In this document: piece after piece, positions 55,045 through 63,951 of the stretch | Layout of the letters: the number at the start of each line of letters is the position of its first letter | Numbering within the stretch: position 1 is the first letter of the stretch | NCBI RefSeq assembly: GCF_001939045.1 | Contig: NZ_MKIM01000028.1 | Coordinates: 794,528 to 858,527, forward strand | Length of the DNA stretch: 64,000 nucleotides | Direction: 5' to 3' | From: Rhizobium oryziradicis | Lineage (GTDB): Bacteria; Pseudomonadota; Alphaproteobacteria; Rhizobiales; Rhizobiaceae | The notes under the pieces: generated by a model | The model's input: the letters and a program-made list of their open reading frames with translations, nothing else | Databases searched by the model: none | What the model was told of the DNA's origin: nothing | Translations under genes and position numbers: made by a program

Positions 55045-55716
55045 TCAAGCATCGCGATCCGCGCGCTTCATCCGCTTTATATTGGCCACTAGATCGCCAA
55101 AGCGATCTCCCTGCACTGCGATATGATCTCGCAACACGTGACGGGCCTTCTCAGCGTCGCCATCAAGAATGGCTGCAACAATTTCACCATGCTCCCGCAA
55201 GGACGTTTTCATGCGATTGCGTACACGCAGTTGCAAACGGCGGTAAGGTCGAAGACGCCGATGCAACAGCACGCATTGATCTTTCAAAAAACCGCTATGG
55301 CAGGCCTCATAAATCGCATGATGAAACACCTCGTTTTCATAATAATAATCGTCGGTGTCTTCCTGTAGGCAAGCCCGCTCACACCGCGCATGCGCGTCCA
55401 GAAGCGCAATCCGATCTGCGCTGGTGTGGCGGCGTGCGGCGTGTGCGCCTGCCATGCCCTCAAGCTCCGCCATCACATCAAACATTTCAAAGACATATTG
55501 CGGCCCAAGATCAACCACCGCCGCCCCGCGCCGGGGCCGGATCTCAACCATGCCAATCGCACTCAACTGCATCAATGCTTCGCGGATCGGCGTGCGCGAA
55601 ACGCCAAAGCGCGACGCAAGCTGCACTTCATCCAACCGCTCGCCCGGCACAAATTCCCCCGCCACGATACCGTTTTCAATTTCATCCCGGAGCTTGTGGA
55701 AAGTGTTTGAAGACAT
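55045..55716 (-). CDS. matR: GntR-family (FadR/FCD) regulator of malonate genes
   Basis: The 223-residue protein has an N-terminal GntR winged helix (FGVSRTPIREALMQLSAIGMVEIRP region) and a C-terminal all-helical FCD domain with likely metal-ligand histidines (NEVFHHAIYEACHS). It is divergent from the malonate operon. In Rhizobium the GntR-type MatR represses matABC until malonate is present, and a site matching the reported MatR box lies in the shared promoter region. The role is inferred from context. Confidence 0.87.
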   Translation of the reverse strand: MSSNTFHKLRDEIENGIVAGEFVPGERLDEVQLASRFGVSRTPIREALMQLSAIGMVEIRPRRGAAVVDLGPQYVFEMFDVMAELEGMAGAHAARRHTSADRIALLDAHARCERACLQEDTDDYYYENEVFHHAIYEACHSGFLKDQCVLLHRRLRPYRRLQLRVRNRMKTSLREHGEIVAAILDGDAEKARHVLRDHIAVQGDRFGDLVANIKRMKRADRDA

Positions 55717-55744
55717 GGCGGATCTCTGCGTACAATATTGAAAA

Positions 55745-55758
55745 TCTTGTATACAACA
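55745..55758. promoter_or_regulatory. Probable MatR operator
   Basis: TCTTGTATACAACA contains the palindrome TTGTATACAA. From memory the Rhizobium trifolii MatR site is TCTTGTATACACGA, which agrees in 12 of 14 positions. It lies between divergent matR and the TRAP operon, 76 bp before the first TRAP gene start. Confidence 0.7.
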
Positions 55759-55833
55759 TTATTGACATTGCGTGCAAGACAGGGGCATCATGATAAAAAT
55801 CCGGCGGGGAGGCTGGAACCAAGGGAGGAAAAA

Positions 55834-56838
55834 ATGAAAAAAATCAGACAGATACTTAAAGTCGGCGCGCTGGCCGCCATCGGCACCGTTGCGGCATGGA
55901 GTGCCCATGCAGACACGGTGCTGAAAGCGTCCCATCAATTTCCGGGGGGAAAAGGCGACATCCGCGATGAGATGGTTCAGCTTATCGCCCGCGATGTTGC
56001 AGCCGCCAATGTCGGGCTGACCATTCAGGTGTTTCCGGGGTCTTCGCTTTACAAACCCAATGACCAATGGAACGCCCTCACCCGTGGTCTTCTGGATATG
56101 ACCTCTTTTCCGCTGGATTACGCCTCGGGTCGCAATCCGGAGTTTTCAGCAACCTTGATGCCCGGTCTCGTTGGCAATTTTGACCGCGCCAAGCGCCTCA
56201 ACACATCACCCTTTATGGCCGACATTAAAAAGATCATTGAAAAGCAAGGGGCCATCGTGATCTCCGACGCCTGGCTTTCGGGGGCCTTTGCCTCCAAAAA
56301 GGGCTGCATCACCTCACCTGAAACCATAAAGGGACAAACCATCCGGGCCGCTGGCCCTGCCTTTGAAGAGATGCTGGTGGGCGCCGGTGCCTCCATTTCG
56401 TCCATGCCGTCTTCAGAAATTTACACCGGCATGCAAACCGGCGTACTGGATGCGGCCAACACATCCTCAGCCAGCTTCGTCTCTTACCGTTTGTTTGAAC
56501 AGGCCAAGTGCCTCACGGCACCCGGAGAAAACGCGCTCTGGTTCATGTATGAGCCCGTTCTGGTTTCCAAGAAGACCTTCGACAAACTGACGCCGGAGCA
56601 GCAAAAAGCCATTCTGGCTGCGGGCAAAAAGGCTGAAGAATTCTTCGACAAGGAAGTGCGCAAAGGCGATCAGGTGATGATTGATGCCTACAAGAAGGCA
56701 GGCGTGCAAGTGGTTGAAATGACCAAGGCCGATTATGATGCCTGGCTCGAGATTGCCAAGAAAACCTCTTACAAAAACTTTGCTGAGAAAGTGCCAGGCG
56801 GTGCCAAGCTGATTGATGAAGCACTCGCCGTAAAATGA
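55834..56838 (+). CDS. TRAP transporter solute-binding protein (probably malonate)
   Basis: The 334-residue periplasmic DctP-type protein has a signal peptide cleaved near AHAD (residue 26) and the TRAP pattern: FPGGKGDIRDEMVQL, GLLDMTSFPLDYA, and an arginine-containing IRAAGPAFEEMLVGAGAS segment that normally binds the carboxylate. GGGAGG precedes the ATG. The mat context suggests malonate or a related dicarboxylate, replacing the MatC carrier of classical rhizobial mat loci. Confidence 0.87.
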   Translation: MKKIRQILKVGALAAIGTVAAWSAHADTVLKASHQFPGGKGDIRDEMVQLIARDVAAANVGLTIQVFPGSSLYKPNDQWNALTRGLLDMTSFPLDYASGRNPEFSATLMPGLVGNFDRAKRLNTSPFMADIKKIIEKQGAIVISDAWLSGAFASKKGCITSPETIKGQTIRAAGPAFEEMLVGAGASISSMPSSEIYTGMQTGVLDAANTSSASFVSYRLFEQAKCLTAPGENALWFMYEPVLVSKKTFDKLTPEQQKAILAAGKKAEEFFDKEVRKGDQVMIDAYKKAGVQVVEMTKADYDAWLEIAKKTSYKNFAEKVPGGAKLIDEALAVK

Positions 56839-56906
56839 TCGACCAAAGCATCGAGGGCTGCGGAAGCAATGCCGCACCCTCATGGCAAAAATTGGGGAAT
56901 ATCAAG

Positions 56907-57452
56907 ATGGTAAAGGCCTATATTTGGACAATCAGCCAAATATCCCGCCTGTTTGCTTTCATTGCAACAGCACTTTTGATTGCGTCCATGCTGGTCGTCT
57001 GCCAGATGATTTTACTGCGCTATGCGTTCAATCTCCCCACGATCTGGCAAACCGATTTTGTGGTGTTCGCAGCCACCGCCGCCATGTTTCTCGGAGCGCC
57101 CTATGTGCTGCTGAAAGGCGGCCACGTTGGTGTTGATGTGGTGGAATTGATGGTCAGTGCACCGACCCGGCGCGGGCTGAAACTGATTGGCAGCCTTTTG
57201 GGTTTGCTGTTTTGTGTGATCATGCTGCTGGCGGGATGGTTTCAGTTTCATGATGCGTGGGCCGGTAATTGGAAACACTCCAGCGTCTGGGCACCGCCGC
57301 TCTGGGTTCCCCTGCTGTCTTTGCCCATCGGCTTTGGCCTTTTGAGCCTGCAATATACCGCGCAGATCCTGTCGCTTCTCACCCATCAGCCGCAAGACAC
57401 CTCCAATGCGTCCGAAGATCCACATTCTGCACTCAAGGAGATGCCGCAATGA
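56907..57452 (+). CDS. TRAP transporter small permease (DctQ)
   Basis: The product of 181 residues has four membrane helices and a typical WQTDFVVFAATAAMFLGAPYVLLKGGHVGVDVV loop region (about residues 48-80). It pairs with the large permease. I prefer the ATG at 56907; an earlier ATG at 56835 overlaps the previous stop and would add 24 residues. Its stop overlaps the next gene's ATG. Confidence 0.85.
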   Translation: MVKAYIWTISQISRLFAFIATALLIASMLVVCQMILLRYAFNLPTIWQTDFVVFAATAAMFLGAPYVLLKGGHVGVDVVELMVSAPTRRGLKLIGSLLGLLFCVIMLLAGWFQFHDAWAGNWKHSSVWAPPLWVPLLSLPIGFGLLSLQYTAQILSLLTHQPQDTSNASEDPHSALKEMPQ

Positions 57453-58762
57453 GCCCGACTGCTGCCGGATTGCTGATGATCTTTGCGTTGTTTGTGCTGC
57501 TGGGCACAGGCATGCCCATTGCGTTTGCGCTTGGCCTTGCCGCTGTTTCTGCGCTGTTTTTCCAAAGCGGTTTTGATATTTTCTATGTGCTGGGCGACAC
57601 CATGTTCTCCGGCATTGCCAATCTGGCCTACGTCTCTATCCCAATGTTTGTATTGATGGGGGCCGCCGTTGCCTCATCACCTGCGGGGTCTGATCTCTAT
57701 ACCGCACTGGATCGTTGGTTAAACCGCGTGCCGGGCGGCCTGGTGCTCTCCAATATCGGTGCCTGCGCCATTTTTTCCGGCATGACTGGCTCTTCCCCCG
57801 CGACCTGCGCTGCCATTGGCAAAATGGGCATTCCCGAAATGCTCAATCGGGGTTATCCAAATTCGGTTGCAACCGGCTCTATCGCCGCCGGTGGCACGCT
57901 TGGTATTTTGATACCGCCATCGGTGACGCTGATCGTCTATGGCATCGCCACCGAATCCTCCATTGGCCGCCTGTTTATGGCAGGCGTGATCCCCGGCATC
58001 ATGCTGACGATCATGTTCATGATATGGGCAGTGATTGACTGCAAGCGCAAAGGCTATGTGTTTGATGCTGGCGGTATTCGCTACACGTTAAAACAACGAA
58101 TGGCATCTCTGCCGCGCATTCTGCCCTTTTTGCTCATCATTGCCGGAACGCTCTATGTGCTCTACGGCGGCGTAGCAACGCCATCGGAGGCGGCGGGCGC
58201 TGGCGCATTTCTCACGCTTGCCGTTGTTATCATCGCCTATCGGCTGTTTCGCATCAAACCCGTCGCCCAGATTTTTTCCTCGGCCATGCGCGAGAGCGTG
58301 ATGATCATGATGATCATGGCGTCTGCAGAATTGTTCGCCTTCGCTCTATCGTCACTTTACATCACCCAATCGGTGGCAACCTTCATTGCCGATCTCGACG
58401 TGAACCGCTGGGTGCTGATGCTGATCATCAACGTATTCCTGCTGATCTGCGGCATGTTCCTGCCACCCGTTGCGGTCATTGTCATGACAGCACCCATGCT
58501 GTTCCCGATTGTGACGCAAGCAGGCTTTGATCCCTATTGGTTTGCCATTATTCTCACGATCAACATGGAAGTCGGGCTGATTACGCCACCCATCGGGCTC
58601 AATCTGTTCGTCATCAATGCCATTGCGCCCAAGATACCCACGCGCGATATTTTGTGGGGTGCTCTGCCCTATGTGATCGTGATGTTCATTGCCATCCTCA
58701 TTTTGTGCGTCTTTCCCGATATTGTGACATGGCTACCCAATCATATGCTCGGAGCAATGTGA
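57449..58762 (+). CDS. TRAP transporter large permease (DctM)
   Basis: The 437-residue membrane protein has about 12 helices and DctM features: GMPIAFALG near the N-terminus, MTGSSPATCAAIGKMGIPEM, PPSVTLIVYG and GLITPPIGLNLFVI. It uses a sodium gradient to import the substrate bound by the first TRAP protein. ATGA overlaps on both sides show tight translational coupling. Confidence 0.93.
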   Translation: MSPTAAGLLMIFALFVLLGTGMPIAFALGLAAVSALFFQSGFDIFYVLGDTMFSGIANLAYVSIPMFVLMGAAVASSPAGSDLYTALDRWLNRVPGGLVLSNIGACAIFSGMTGSSPATCAAIGKMGIPEMLNRGYPNSVATGSIAAGGTLGILIPPSVTLIVYGIATESSIGRLFMAGVIPGIMLTIMFMIWAVIDCKRKGYVFDAGGIRYTLKQRMASLPRILPFLLIIAGTLYVLYGGVATPSEAAGAGAFLTLAVVIIAYRLFRIKPVAQIFSSAMRESVMIMMIMASAELFAFALSSLYITQSVATFIADLDVNRWVLMLIINVFLLICGMFLPPVAVIVMTAPMLFPIVTQAGFDPYWFAIILTINMEVGLITPPIGLNLFVINAIAPKIPTRDILWGALPYVIVMFIAILILCVFPDIVTWLPNHMLGAM

Positions 58763-60195
58763 TGAACACCACATCCTTCTTTGGCGACATGCTGCAAGCC
58801 ATTACCGACAGGGGCCGCCGGCTGCTGTCCTTTGGCCCACGCAATGAAGATGACAATCCCTTGAGCACCATGGAAGTGCTCTGCGAGACCTTGCTCTCCA
58901 GCCGGGGTGAGGCATCGGGCATGGCGCTCGCCACGGACATTCTAGCCGCCTGGCAAAGGCTTGATTCGGCCCAGCAAAAAGCCTTCATGCACCTGCTGCT
59001 CACACGCTTTGGCCCCAAAACAGACCGGCTGGAAAAAGCGATAGACGATTACCGCGACAAACCCAGCCCCAAAGCCTTGCTGGAACTTCACTTTGCCTCC
59101 GAGCCGCGCCGTCAGGAGTTGATCCGGCGGTTTAACCTTGCTCCCAATGGCGTGGCATCCTTGGTGCGCATGCGCGAAGCACTTCTTGGCATCAAGGCCA
59201 GCGACCGTGATCTTGATGCGGTGGATGCCGATTTCGCCCATCTGTTCGGTTCATGGTTCAACCGCGGCTTTCTCATGCTGCGGTCCATCAATTGGTCCAC
59301 GCCCGCCAATATCCTCGAAAAAATCATCCGTTACGAGGCTGTGCACCACATTGGTAGCTGGGATGAGCTGCGCCTGCGGCTTGCGCCAGATGACCGCCGC
59401 TGCTTTGCCTTTTTCCACCCGCAACTGGTTGATGACCCGCTGATCTTTGTGGAGGTAGCACTGACGCAGGAAATCCCCTCCAATATCGCCGGTCTGCTGC
59501 GAGAGGAACGGGCTGAAATCCACACCAAAGAGGCAACAACTGCCGTGTTTTACTCCATCTCCAATTGTCAGGATGGTCTACGCGGCATTTCCTTTGGCAA
59601 TTTTCTGATCAAGCAGGTTGTGCAAGACCTGCGGCGGGATCTGCCCAAGCTTGAAACGTTTGTAACACTTTCGCCCGTACCCGCCTTTGCCACATGGCTT
59701 GCAAAGGAGCGAGACAATGACGCATCAGACGCCCTCACCGCCACAGACAAAGCCAAGCTGGCGGCACTGGACCAACCGGAATGGTGGAATGATGACGCGT
59801 TGTGCGAGCAAATTCGCCCCATCATCACCATGGCTGCCGCCTGGTACTTCTTGAAAGCGCGCAACAGCGAAGCCAAGGTCATCGACCCTGTAGCCCGCTT
59901 CCATTTGGGCAATGGTGCCCGCCTTGAGCGCATCAATTTTCTTGCAGACCGCTCACCCCGCGCGTTGAAGCAATCCTTTGGTTTGATGGTCAATTATCTC
60001 TATAAACTGGATGATATCGAGACAAACCACGAGGCATTCGCGGCCCGCAACGAGGTTGTTGCCGCGCAAACCATTCGTAAGCTCGTGCCAACAGATAAGG
60101 CACCGAGAAATCTGATTGCTCTGCCACAAGCCTTGACCGCCCCACAGGCCAAAGACGAGCATAAAACCGATAGCAGCAAGGAGTTTCATGTATGA
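58762..60195 (+). CDS. matA: Malonyl-CoA decarboxylase
   Basis: The 477-residue protein matches malonyl-CoA decarboxylase, which turns malonyl-CoA into acetyl-CoA and CO2. The catalytic core is visible in FYSISNCQDGLRGISFGNFLI and LSPVPAFATWL, and the C-terminal LGNGARLERINFLADRSP with ETNHEAF completes the active site. The ATG overlaps the dctM stop (TGATG), and its own end overlaps matB. Confidence 0.93.
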   Translation: MNTTSFFGDMLQAITDRGRRLLSFGPRNEDDNPLSTMEVLCETLLSSRGEASGMALATDILAAWQRLDSAQQKAFMHLLLTRFGPKTDRLEKAIDDYRDKPSPKALLELHFASEPRRQELIRRFNLAPNGVASLVRMREALLGIKASDRDLDAVDADFAHLFGSWFNRGFLMLRSINWSTPANILEKIIRYEAVHHIGSWDELRLRLAPDDRRCFAFFHPQLVDDPLIFVEVALTQEIPSNIAGLLREERAEIHTKEATTAVFYSISNCQDGLRGISFGNFLIKQVVQDLRRDLPKLETFVTLSPVPAFATWLAKERDNDASDALTATDKAKLAALDQPEWWNDDALCEQIRPIITMAAAWYFLKARNSEAKVIDPVARFHLGNGARLERINFLADRSPRALKQSFGLMVNYLYKLDDIETNHEAFAARNEVVAAQTIRKLVPTDKAPRNLIALPQALTAPQAKDEHKTDSSKEFHV

Positions 60196-61703
60196 GCAAC
60201 CATCTTTTTGATGCCATCTGCGCTGGCATCCGTTCAGACGCGCCCTTTATCGAGACGTTGGAGGGTAAGTCCTGGACCTATGGTGATATGCTCACCCTCT
60301 CTGCCCGCCTGGCCTCTGCCCTTGTCAAAAGCGGTGTCAAACCCGGCGACCGCGTGGCCGTACAAGTCGAAAAAAGCCCGGAAGCCCTAATGCTGTATCT
60401 CGCCTGTGTGCGGGCCGGTGCTGTCTATTTGCCCCTTAACACGGCCTATACGCTGGCCGAGCTGGAGTATTTCATTGGCGATGCCGAACCAAGCATTGTT
60501 GTGTGCGCACCAACCGCCAAGCCCGGACTTTTGCCGATTGCAACAGCCAAAAATGCTGCCGTTGAAACGCTGGATGAAAAAGGCGGCGGCAGCCTGATGG
60601 AGCTGGCCGCGCAACAGCCCGATGCATTCGCGGACGTCGAGCGCGGAGCCAATGATCTTGCCGCGATACTCTACACCTCTGGCACCACAGGCCGCTCAAA
60701 GGGTGCAATGTTGAGCCACGACAATCTGCTGTCCAACGCCACCACCCTGCGCGATTACTGGAAATTCTCCAGCGCAGATCGGCTTATCCACGCCCTGCCG
60801 ATCTTTCACACCCACGGCCTGTTTGTGGCATCCAATGTCATCATGCTGGCAGGCGCATCTATGTATTTCCTGCCAAAATTTGACGCCGACACAGCACTGC
60901 GCCTGATGCCGACATCGACAGTCATGATGGGCGTTCCCACCTTCTATGTCCGCTTGGTGCAAAGCCCCGATCTGACAGCTGAATCCACCGCCCATATGCG
61001 ACTGTTCATCTCTGGCTCTGCGCCGCTGCTGGCCGAAACCCATCGCCAGTTTGAAGCCATGACCGGCCATCGAATTCTGGAACGCTACGGCATGACGGAA
61101 ACCAATATGAACACCTCCAATCCCTATGACGGTGAACGGGTGGCCGGGACTGTGGGTTTTCCCCTACCCGGCGTCGCATTGCGCGTCACCGACCCCGAAA
61201 GCGGCAGGCCATTGGCAGACGGCGAAACGGGGATGATTGAAGTGAAAGGCCCAAATGTGTTTCAGGGCTATTGGCGCATGCCGGAAAAAACCCAAAGCGA
61301 ATTTCGCACTGACGGCTTTTTCATCACTGGCGATCTGGGCAAAGTGGATGAGAATGGCTACGTCCACATCGTCGGCCGCGGCAAGGATCTGGTGATTTCA
61401 GGCGGCTACAACATCTATCCAAAGGAAGTCGAGAGCGAGATCGACATGTTGCCAGAGGTGGTCGAAAGCGCCGTCATCGGCGTTGCCCATCCAGATTTCG
61501 GCGAAGGTGTCACAGCCGTTGTCGTGCTCAAACCCGGCGCATCCTTGGATGAAAAAGGTGTTTTAACAGCCCTTCAAGACCGCTTGGCCCGCTACAAACA
61601 ACCCAAGCGCATCATCTTTGTCGACGACCTGCCGCGCAACACCATGGGCAAGGTGCAGAAAAATATTCTCCGCTCCACCTACGCCGATCTGTATCAATCT
61701 TAA
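60192..61703 (+). CDS. matB: Malonyl-CoA synthetase
   Basis: The 503-residue acyl-CoA synthetase activates malonate to malonyl-CoA with ATP. Motifs include the P-loop ILYTSGTTGRSKGAMLSH, the ERYGMTETNMNTSNPYDGER segment characteristic of MatB, and the C-terminal lysine region PRNTMGKVQKNILR. With MatA it completes the malonate to acetyl-CoA route. A terminator follows and the operon ends here. Confidence 0.95.
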   Translation: MSNHLFDAICAGIRSDAPFIETLEGKSWTYGDMLTLSARLASALVKSGVKPGDRVAVQVEKSPEALMLYLACVRAGAVYLPLNTAYTLAELEYFIGDAEPSIVVCAPTAKPGLLPIATAKNAAVETLDEKGGGSLMELAAQQPDAFADVERGANDLAAILYTSGTTGRSKGAMLSHDNLLSNATTLRDYWKFSSADRLIHALPIFHTHGLFVASNVIMLAGASMYFLPKFDADTALRLMPTSTVMMGVPTFYVRLVQSPDLTAESTAHMRLFISGSAPLLAETHRQFEAMTGHRILERYGMTETNMNTSNPYDGERVAGTVGFPLPGVALRVTDPESGRPLADGETGMIEVKGPNVFQGYWRMPEKTQSEFRTDGFFITGDLGKVDENGYVHIVGRGKDLVISGGYNIYPKEVESEIDMLPEVVESAVIGVAHPDFGEGVTAVVVLKPGASLDEKGVLTALQDRLARYKQPKRIIFVDDLPRNTMGKVQKNILRSTYADLYQS

Positions 61704-61711
61704 AAACTCGC

Positions 61712-61747
61712 GCGCCGTGTGGTTTATAAAACGCACGGCGCTTTTAA
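61712..61747 (+). terminator. Terminator of the malonate operon
   Basis: GCGCCGTGTG and CGCACGGCGC pair (one mismatch) around a central AT-rich loop and are followed by TTTTAAA. It lies eight bases past the matB stop. The rest of the 305-bp gap to the DUF1328 gene holds no gene I can support. Confidence 0.78.
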
Positions 61748-62008
61748 AAAAATCGGGTCATCTGCTCATTCTGCTCAGACCGAAAACGAATTATCCGACC
61801 CCTTCACGGAAAACGGTTCTTTTGCCGCATTCTGCATGGCACTGACACTGCCGACCCTTTGGGGCCGCACAGAAAGGGCCTTGTATAGGCGCTGAAACGC
61901 CATCATCTTTGCGCCGCAAATGCGCCCTTATTTCAGAAACATCGTAGTTTCAGGAACAAAGATATACCTCTCGTCGTTACGGTAATAAGCAAAAGAGAGG
62001 ATAAGACC

Positions 62009-62173
62009 ATGCTCCATTGGATATTGATTTTTCTATTGATTGCCGCAGCCGCCAGTCTTCTGGGCTTTCGTGGCGTAGCAGGCGCTTCGGCAGGAATTGC
62101 CAAGATCCTGATCTTCATCGTCCTGGTTATCTTCATAATCGCATTTGTTACCGGCATCGTGGTCGTCGCCTGA
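62009..62173 (+). CDS. DUF1328 (UPF0391) small membrane protein
   Basis: This 54-residue gene encodes MLHWILIFLLIAAAASLLGF at the start, then GVAGASAGIAKILIFI and a second hydrophobic helix ending VVVA. That is the standard DUF1328 layout of two helices with a GxAGxxAGIAK turn. GAGAGG precedes the ATG by about nine bases. The family is widespread and often stress induced; its function is unknown. Confidence 0.85.
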   Translation: MLHWILIFLLIAAAASLLGFRGVAGASAGIAKILIFIVLVIFIIAFVTGIVVVA

Positions 62174-62517
62174 TAAATGCGCGGTGAACGCTAAAACTAT
62201 TCGATTATGAGCGGCTTAAGCCCTCGCTCTGACTCCTATCAATTCTGGTGGGGTTGGAGCGAGGCATAATTATGCGTGAACTTTTACTGGTCCGCCCCCC
62301 AAATAGGTAAATTTCAAGCACGGCTCCGAAGCGGAAGATGATGACGTGGTCTTGGTTTGTCCCGTTTCGGAAATGAACCTCTGATTTCATTGATCTTTTT
62401 TAGAACCTCACAAACAGGTCTGGGCATCAGGCTGGATTTAATTTGGGCACTTCCCTGCTCTGGGCACGAAAAAACCGCCATCGAGGCGGGCTATGAAGTC
62501 GATATGATCGGCTGGTA
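62174..62517. other. Non-coding region left of the transposon remnant
   Basis: No credible gene is visible. CTCGCTC (62224) and GAGCGAG (62258) can pair as a long-looped hairpin. Composition and short broken frames suggest old, decayed sequence. I looked for a left transposon end (TGTC) and found only a weak candidate near 62359. Confidence 0.4.
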
Positions 62518-63357
62518 TCAGATATTGAAGTCAGCCTGAGCGAGATCAGCCCGCAGGTAGGACCGCGCATTGGATCCCATCGGTTCAAAGATCGGCGCGA
62601 CACCGAGCGCCTCAAGTTCAGACTTGACGGTGCACGTCGTCGTGCCAGGCGCGAACTCCGCCTCCTTGAGCCGTATCAACGTCTCATCGCCACCTGCCGT
62701 CCGACCGGCGTCGATCTCCAAAGCCCCCGGTCTTCAGCCGAAGCCGCCGAAATACAGGCTCCTCTCCGGGCACCATGAAGGCTTCGAGATTCCCGGAGAG
62801 GATCATTGCCACGAGGTTTCTATATTCGCGATGCATTGCCCGCGCTGCTTCGCGAAGCGACATCATACCTTCGTCATCCCCCACTAGGGTCGTTCGGTTG
62901 GAAATCCTAAGGATCAAATCGTCCATGTCCTCCACCCGGATGCGGGCGTAAGCCCGTTCGCCACCTCCCCTCGTCTCCACTTGATGAAGGATACCATCCT
63001 GAAGAAAGTAATGAAACGTCGCTTCCCCGAACCGCATCACCATGGCGCGATTAGCCAGCTGCTGATCACCCGTGAGCAGGTCCGCGACCTGAGGCGTTCA
63101 CGAATAAATCGTGTGGAGAGGCCAATCCTCGATCTGCATGAGGTTTTTGAGGCGGTCCTCCGCGTCGAGGATGGCATTAGCACTGCTGTGTCGCTGGAGG
63201 TGCTGGGCCTCGTCGAGGTGGAGGAAGACGATACTGCGTTTTGGCCACCACGTAGCTCCTGAATTTTAATGGTGAGTTCGTTTGTGGCGGAAGCCTCGCC
63301 GTCTGAACGGTCGATATCGAATATGACGACTTTAAAATCCGCGTTGGAAAGGGCCAC
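62518..63357 (-). pseudogene. Decayed TniB ATPase fused to TniQ-like remnant
   Basis: Joining minus-strand frames rebuilds a transposition ATPase (TniB-like): ELTIKIQELRGG, then IVFLHLDEAQHLQ (Walker B) and DRLKNLMQIEDWPLHTIYS, then TPQVADLLTGDQQLANRAMV. The Walker A part is missing. Three lesions are seen: a lost A in the A run near 63243, a TGA at 63098-63100 where the family's glycine (SGxPxL) is expected, and an extra G in the G run at 62724-62728. Without a further stop the frame passes into SLREAARAMHREYRNLVAMI and a C-terminal tail resembling TniQ, so an internal deletion probably joined the two genes. The order matches tniB-tniQ of Tn5053/Tn402-like elements. Confidence 0.65.
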
Positions 63358-63859
63358 TTCCGCTGAGCGTCCTTATGATTTGCGCATTGCATTACGCCCT
63401 CATGGCGTGCATTTTTGAGCTAGGAATAAAATTGGGGACTAAAATGGATGAAGGCCATCTGGATAAAGAGACGAACTTTGGGATTGCTCTGATCGAGAGC
63501 GGGGTAGAGGCAAAAACCAAATCAAGAACGGTGGGCCCCGCTTAAGAGTTAGGGGCGCGGGAGAAAAGTGGGTCCCCTATCCTCAAGACCTTGACCTATC
63601 CATTCGGACCGAGATCGGAATGGTGAAATGCGCCTGAAGGTGCAAGTTTCAATTCCGCGGTTTCCCAACGATTCCATCTTCATCCGCAGACCCGAGAGCT
63701 TCGAACTCCCTCGTTTACGTTACATGGGGTGCGGTGACCGTGTTCCGCTGATGGAAACCTCGGCCCCTTCCCAATTTGACACGCATTTCAAAGTTCATGA
63801 GATACACGCTCAAAAAACACACGCCAGACCTTGACCTTTTAGGAATGCGGCTTAATTTT
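63358..63859. other. Region without intact genes inside the probable transposon remnant
   Basis: These 500 bp should have held the tniA transposase if the element followed the usual order, but I could not recognise any tniA segment in either strand. Only short unconvincing frames are present, such as one from 63628 to 63834. The region seems to be deleted or scrambled transposon and host DNA. Confidence 0.4.
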
Positions 63860-63934
63860 TCGCATTGGCGCGATTGCTACGCCAGATTGCGCGATCATTG
63901 CATTGATACGATGATTTGATTTTTGAGAACGACA
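63860..63934. mobile_element. Possible right end of a Tn7/Tn5053-like transposon
   Basis: Read on the minus strand from 63934, the sequence begins TGTCGTTCTCA, similar to the TGTC-type termini (Tn402/Tn5053: TGTCATTTTCAG). Inside it are repeated short motifs such as GCGCGATTG and ATTGCGCGATCATTGC that could be transposase-binding sites. The adjacent tniB/tniQ remnant supports the reading. No matching left end was found. Confidence 0.45.
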
Positions 63935-63951
63935 TTTTGGGGGCCTTTCGT

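Noticed and set aside
62355..62375. TGTCCCGTTTCGG as the left transposon end
   Set aside because: Beyond TGTC it does not match the putative right end, and no 5-bp duplication matching the right flank is seen.
62205..62390. Short minus-strand frame that looked like a small protein
   Set aside because: Composition is not protein-like, no ribosome site is seen, and it sits in decayed sequence beside the transposon remnant.
63628..63834. A 68-residue plus-strand frame in the transposon remnant region
   Set aside because: No ribosome site, no motif and no link to tniA. It is probably chance in decayed DNA.
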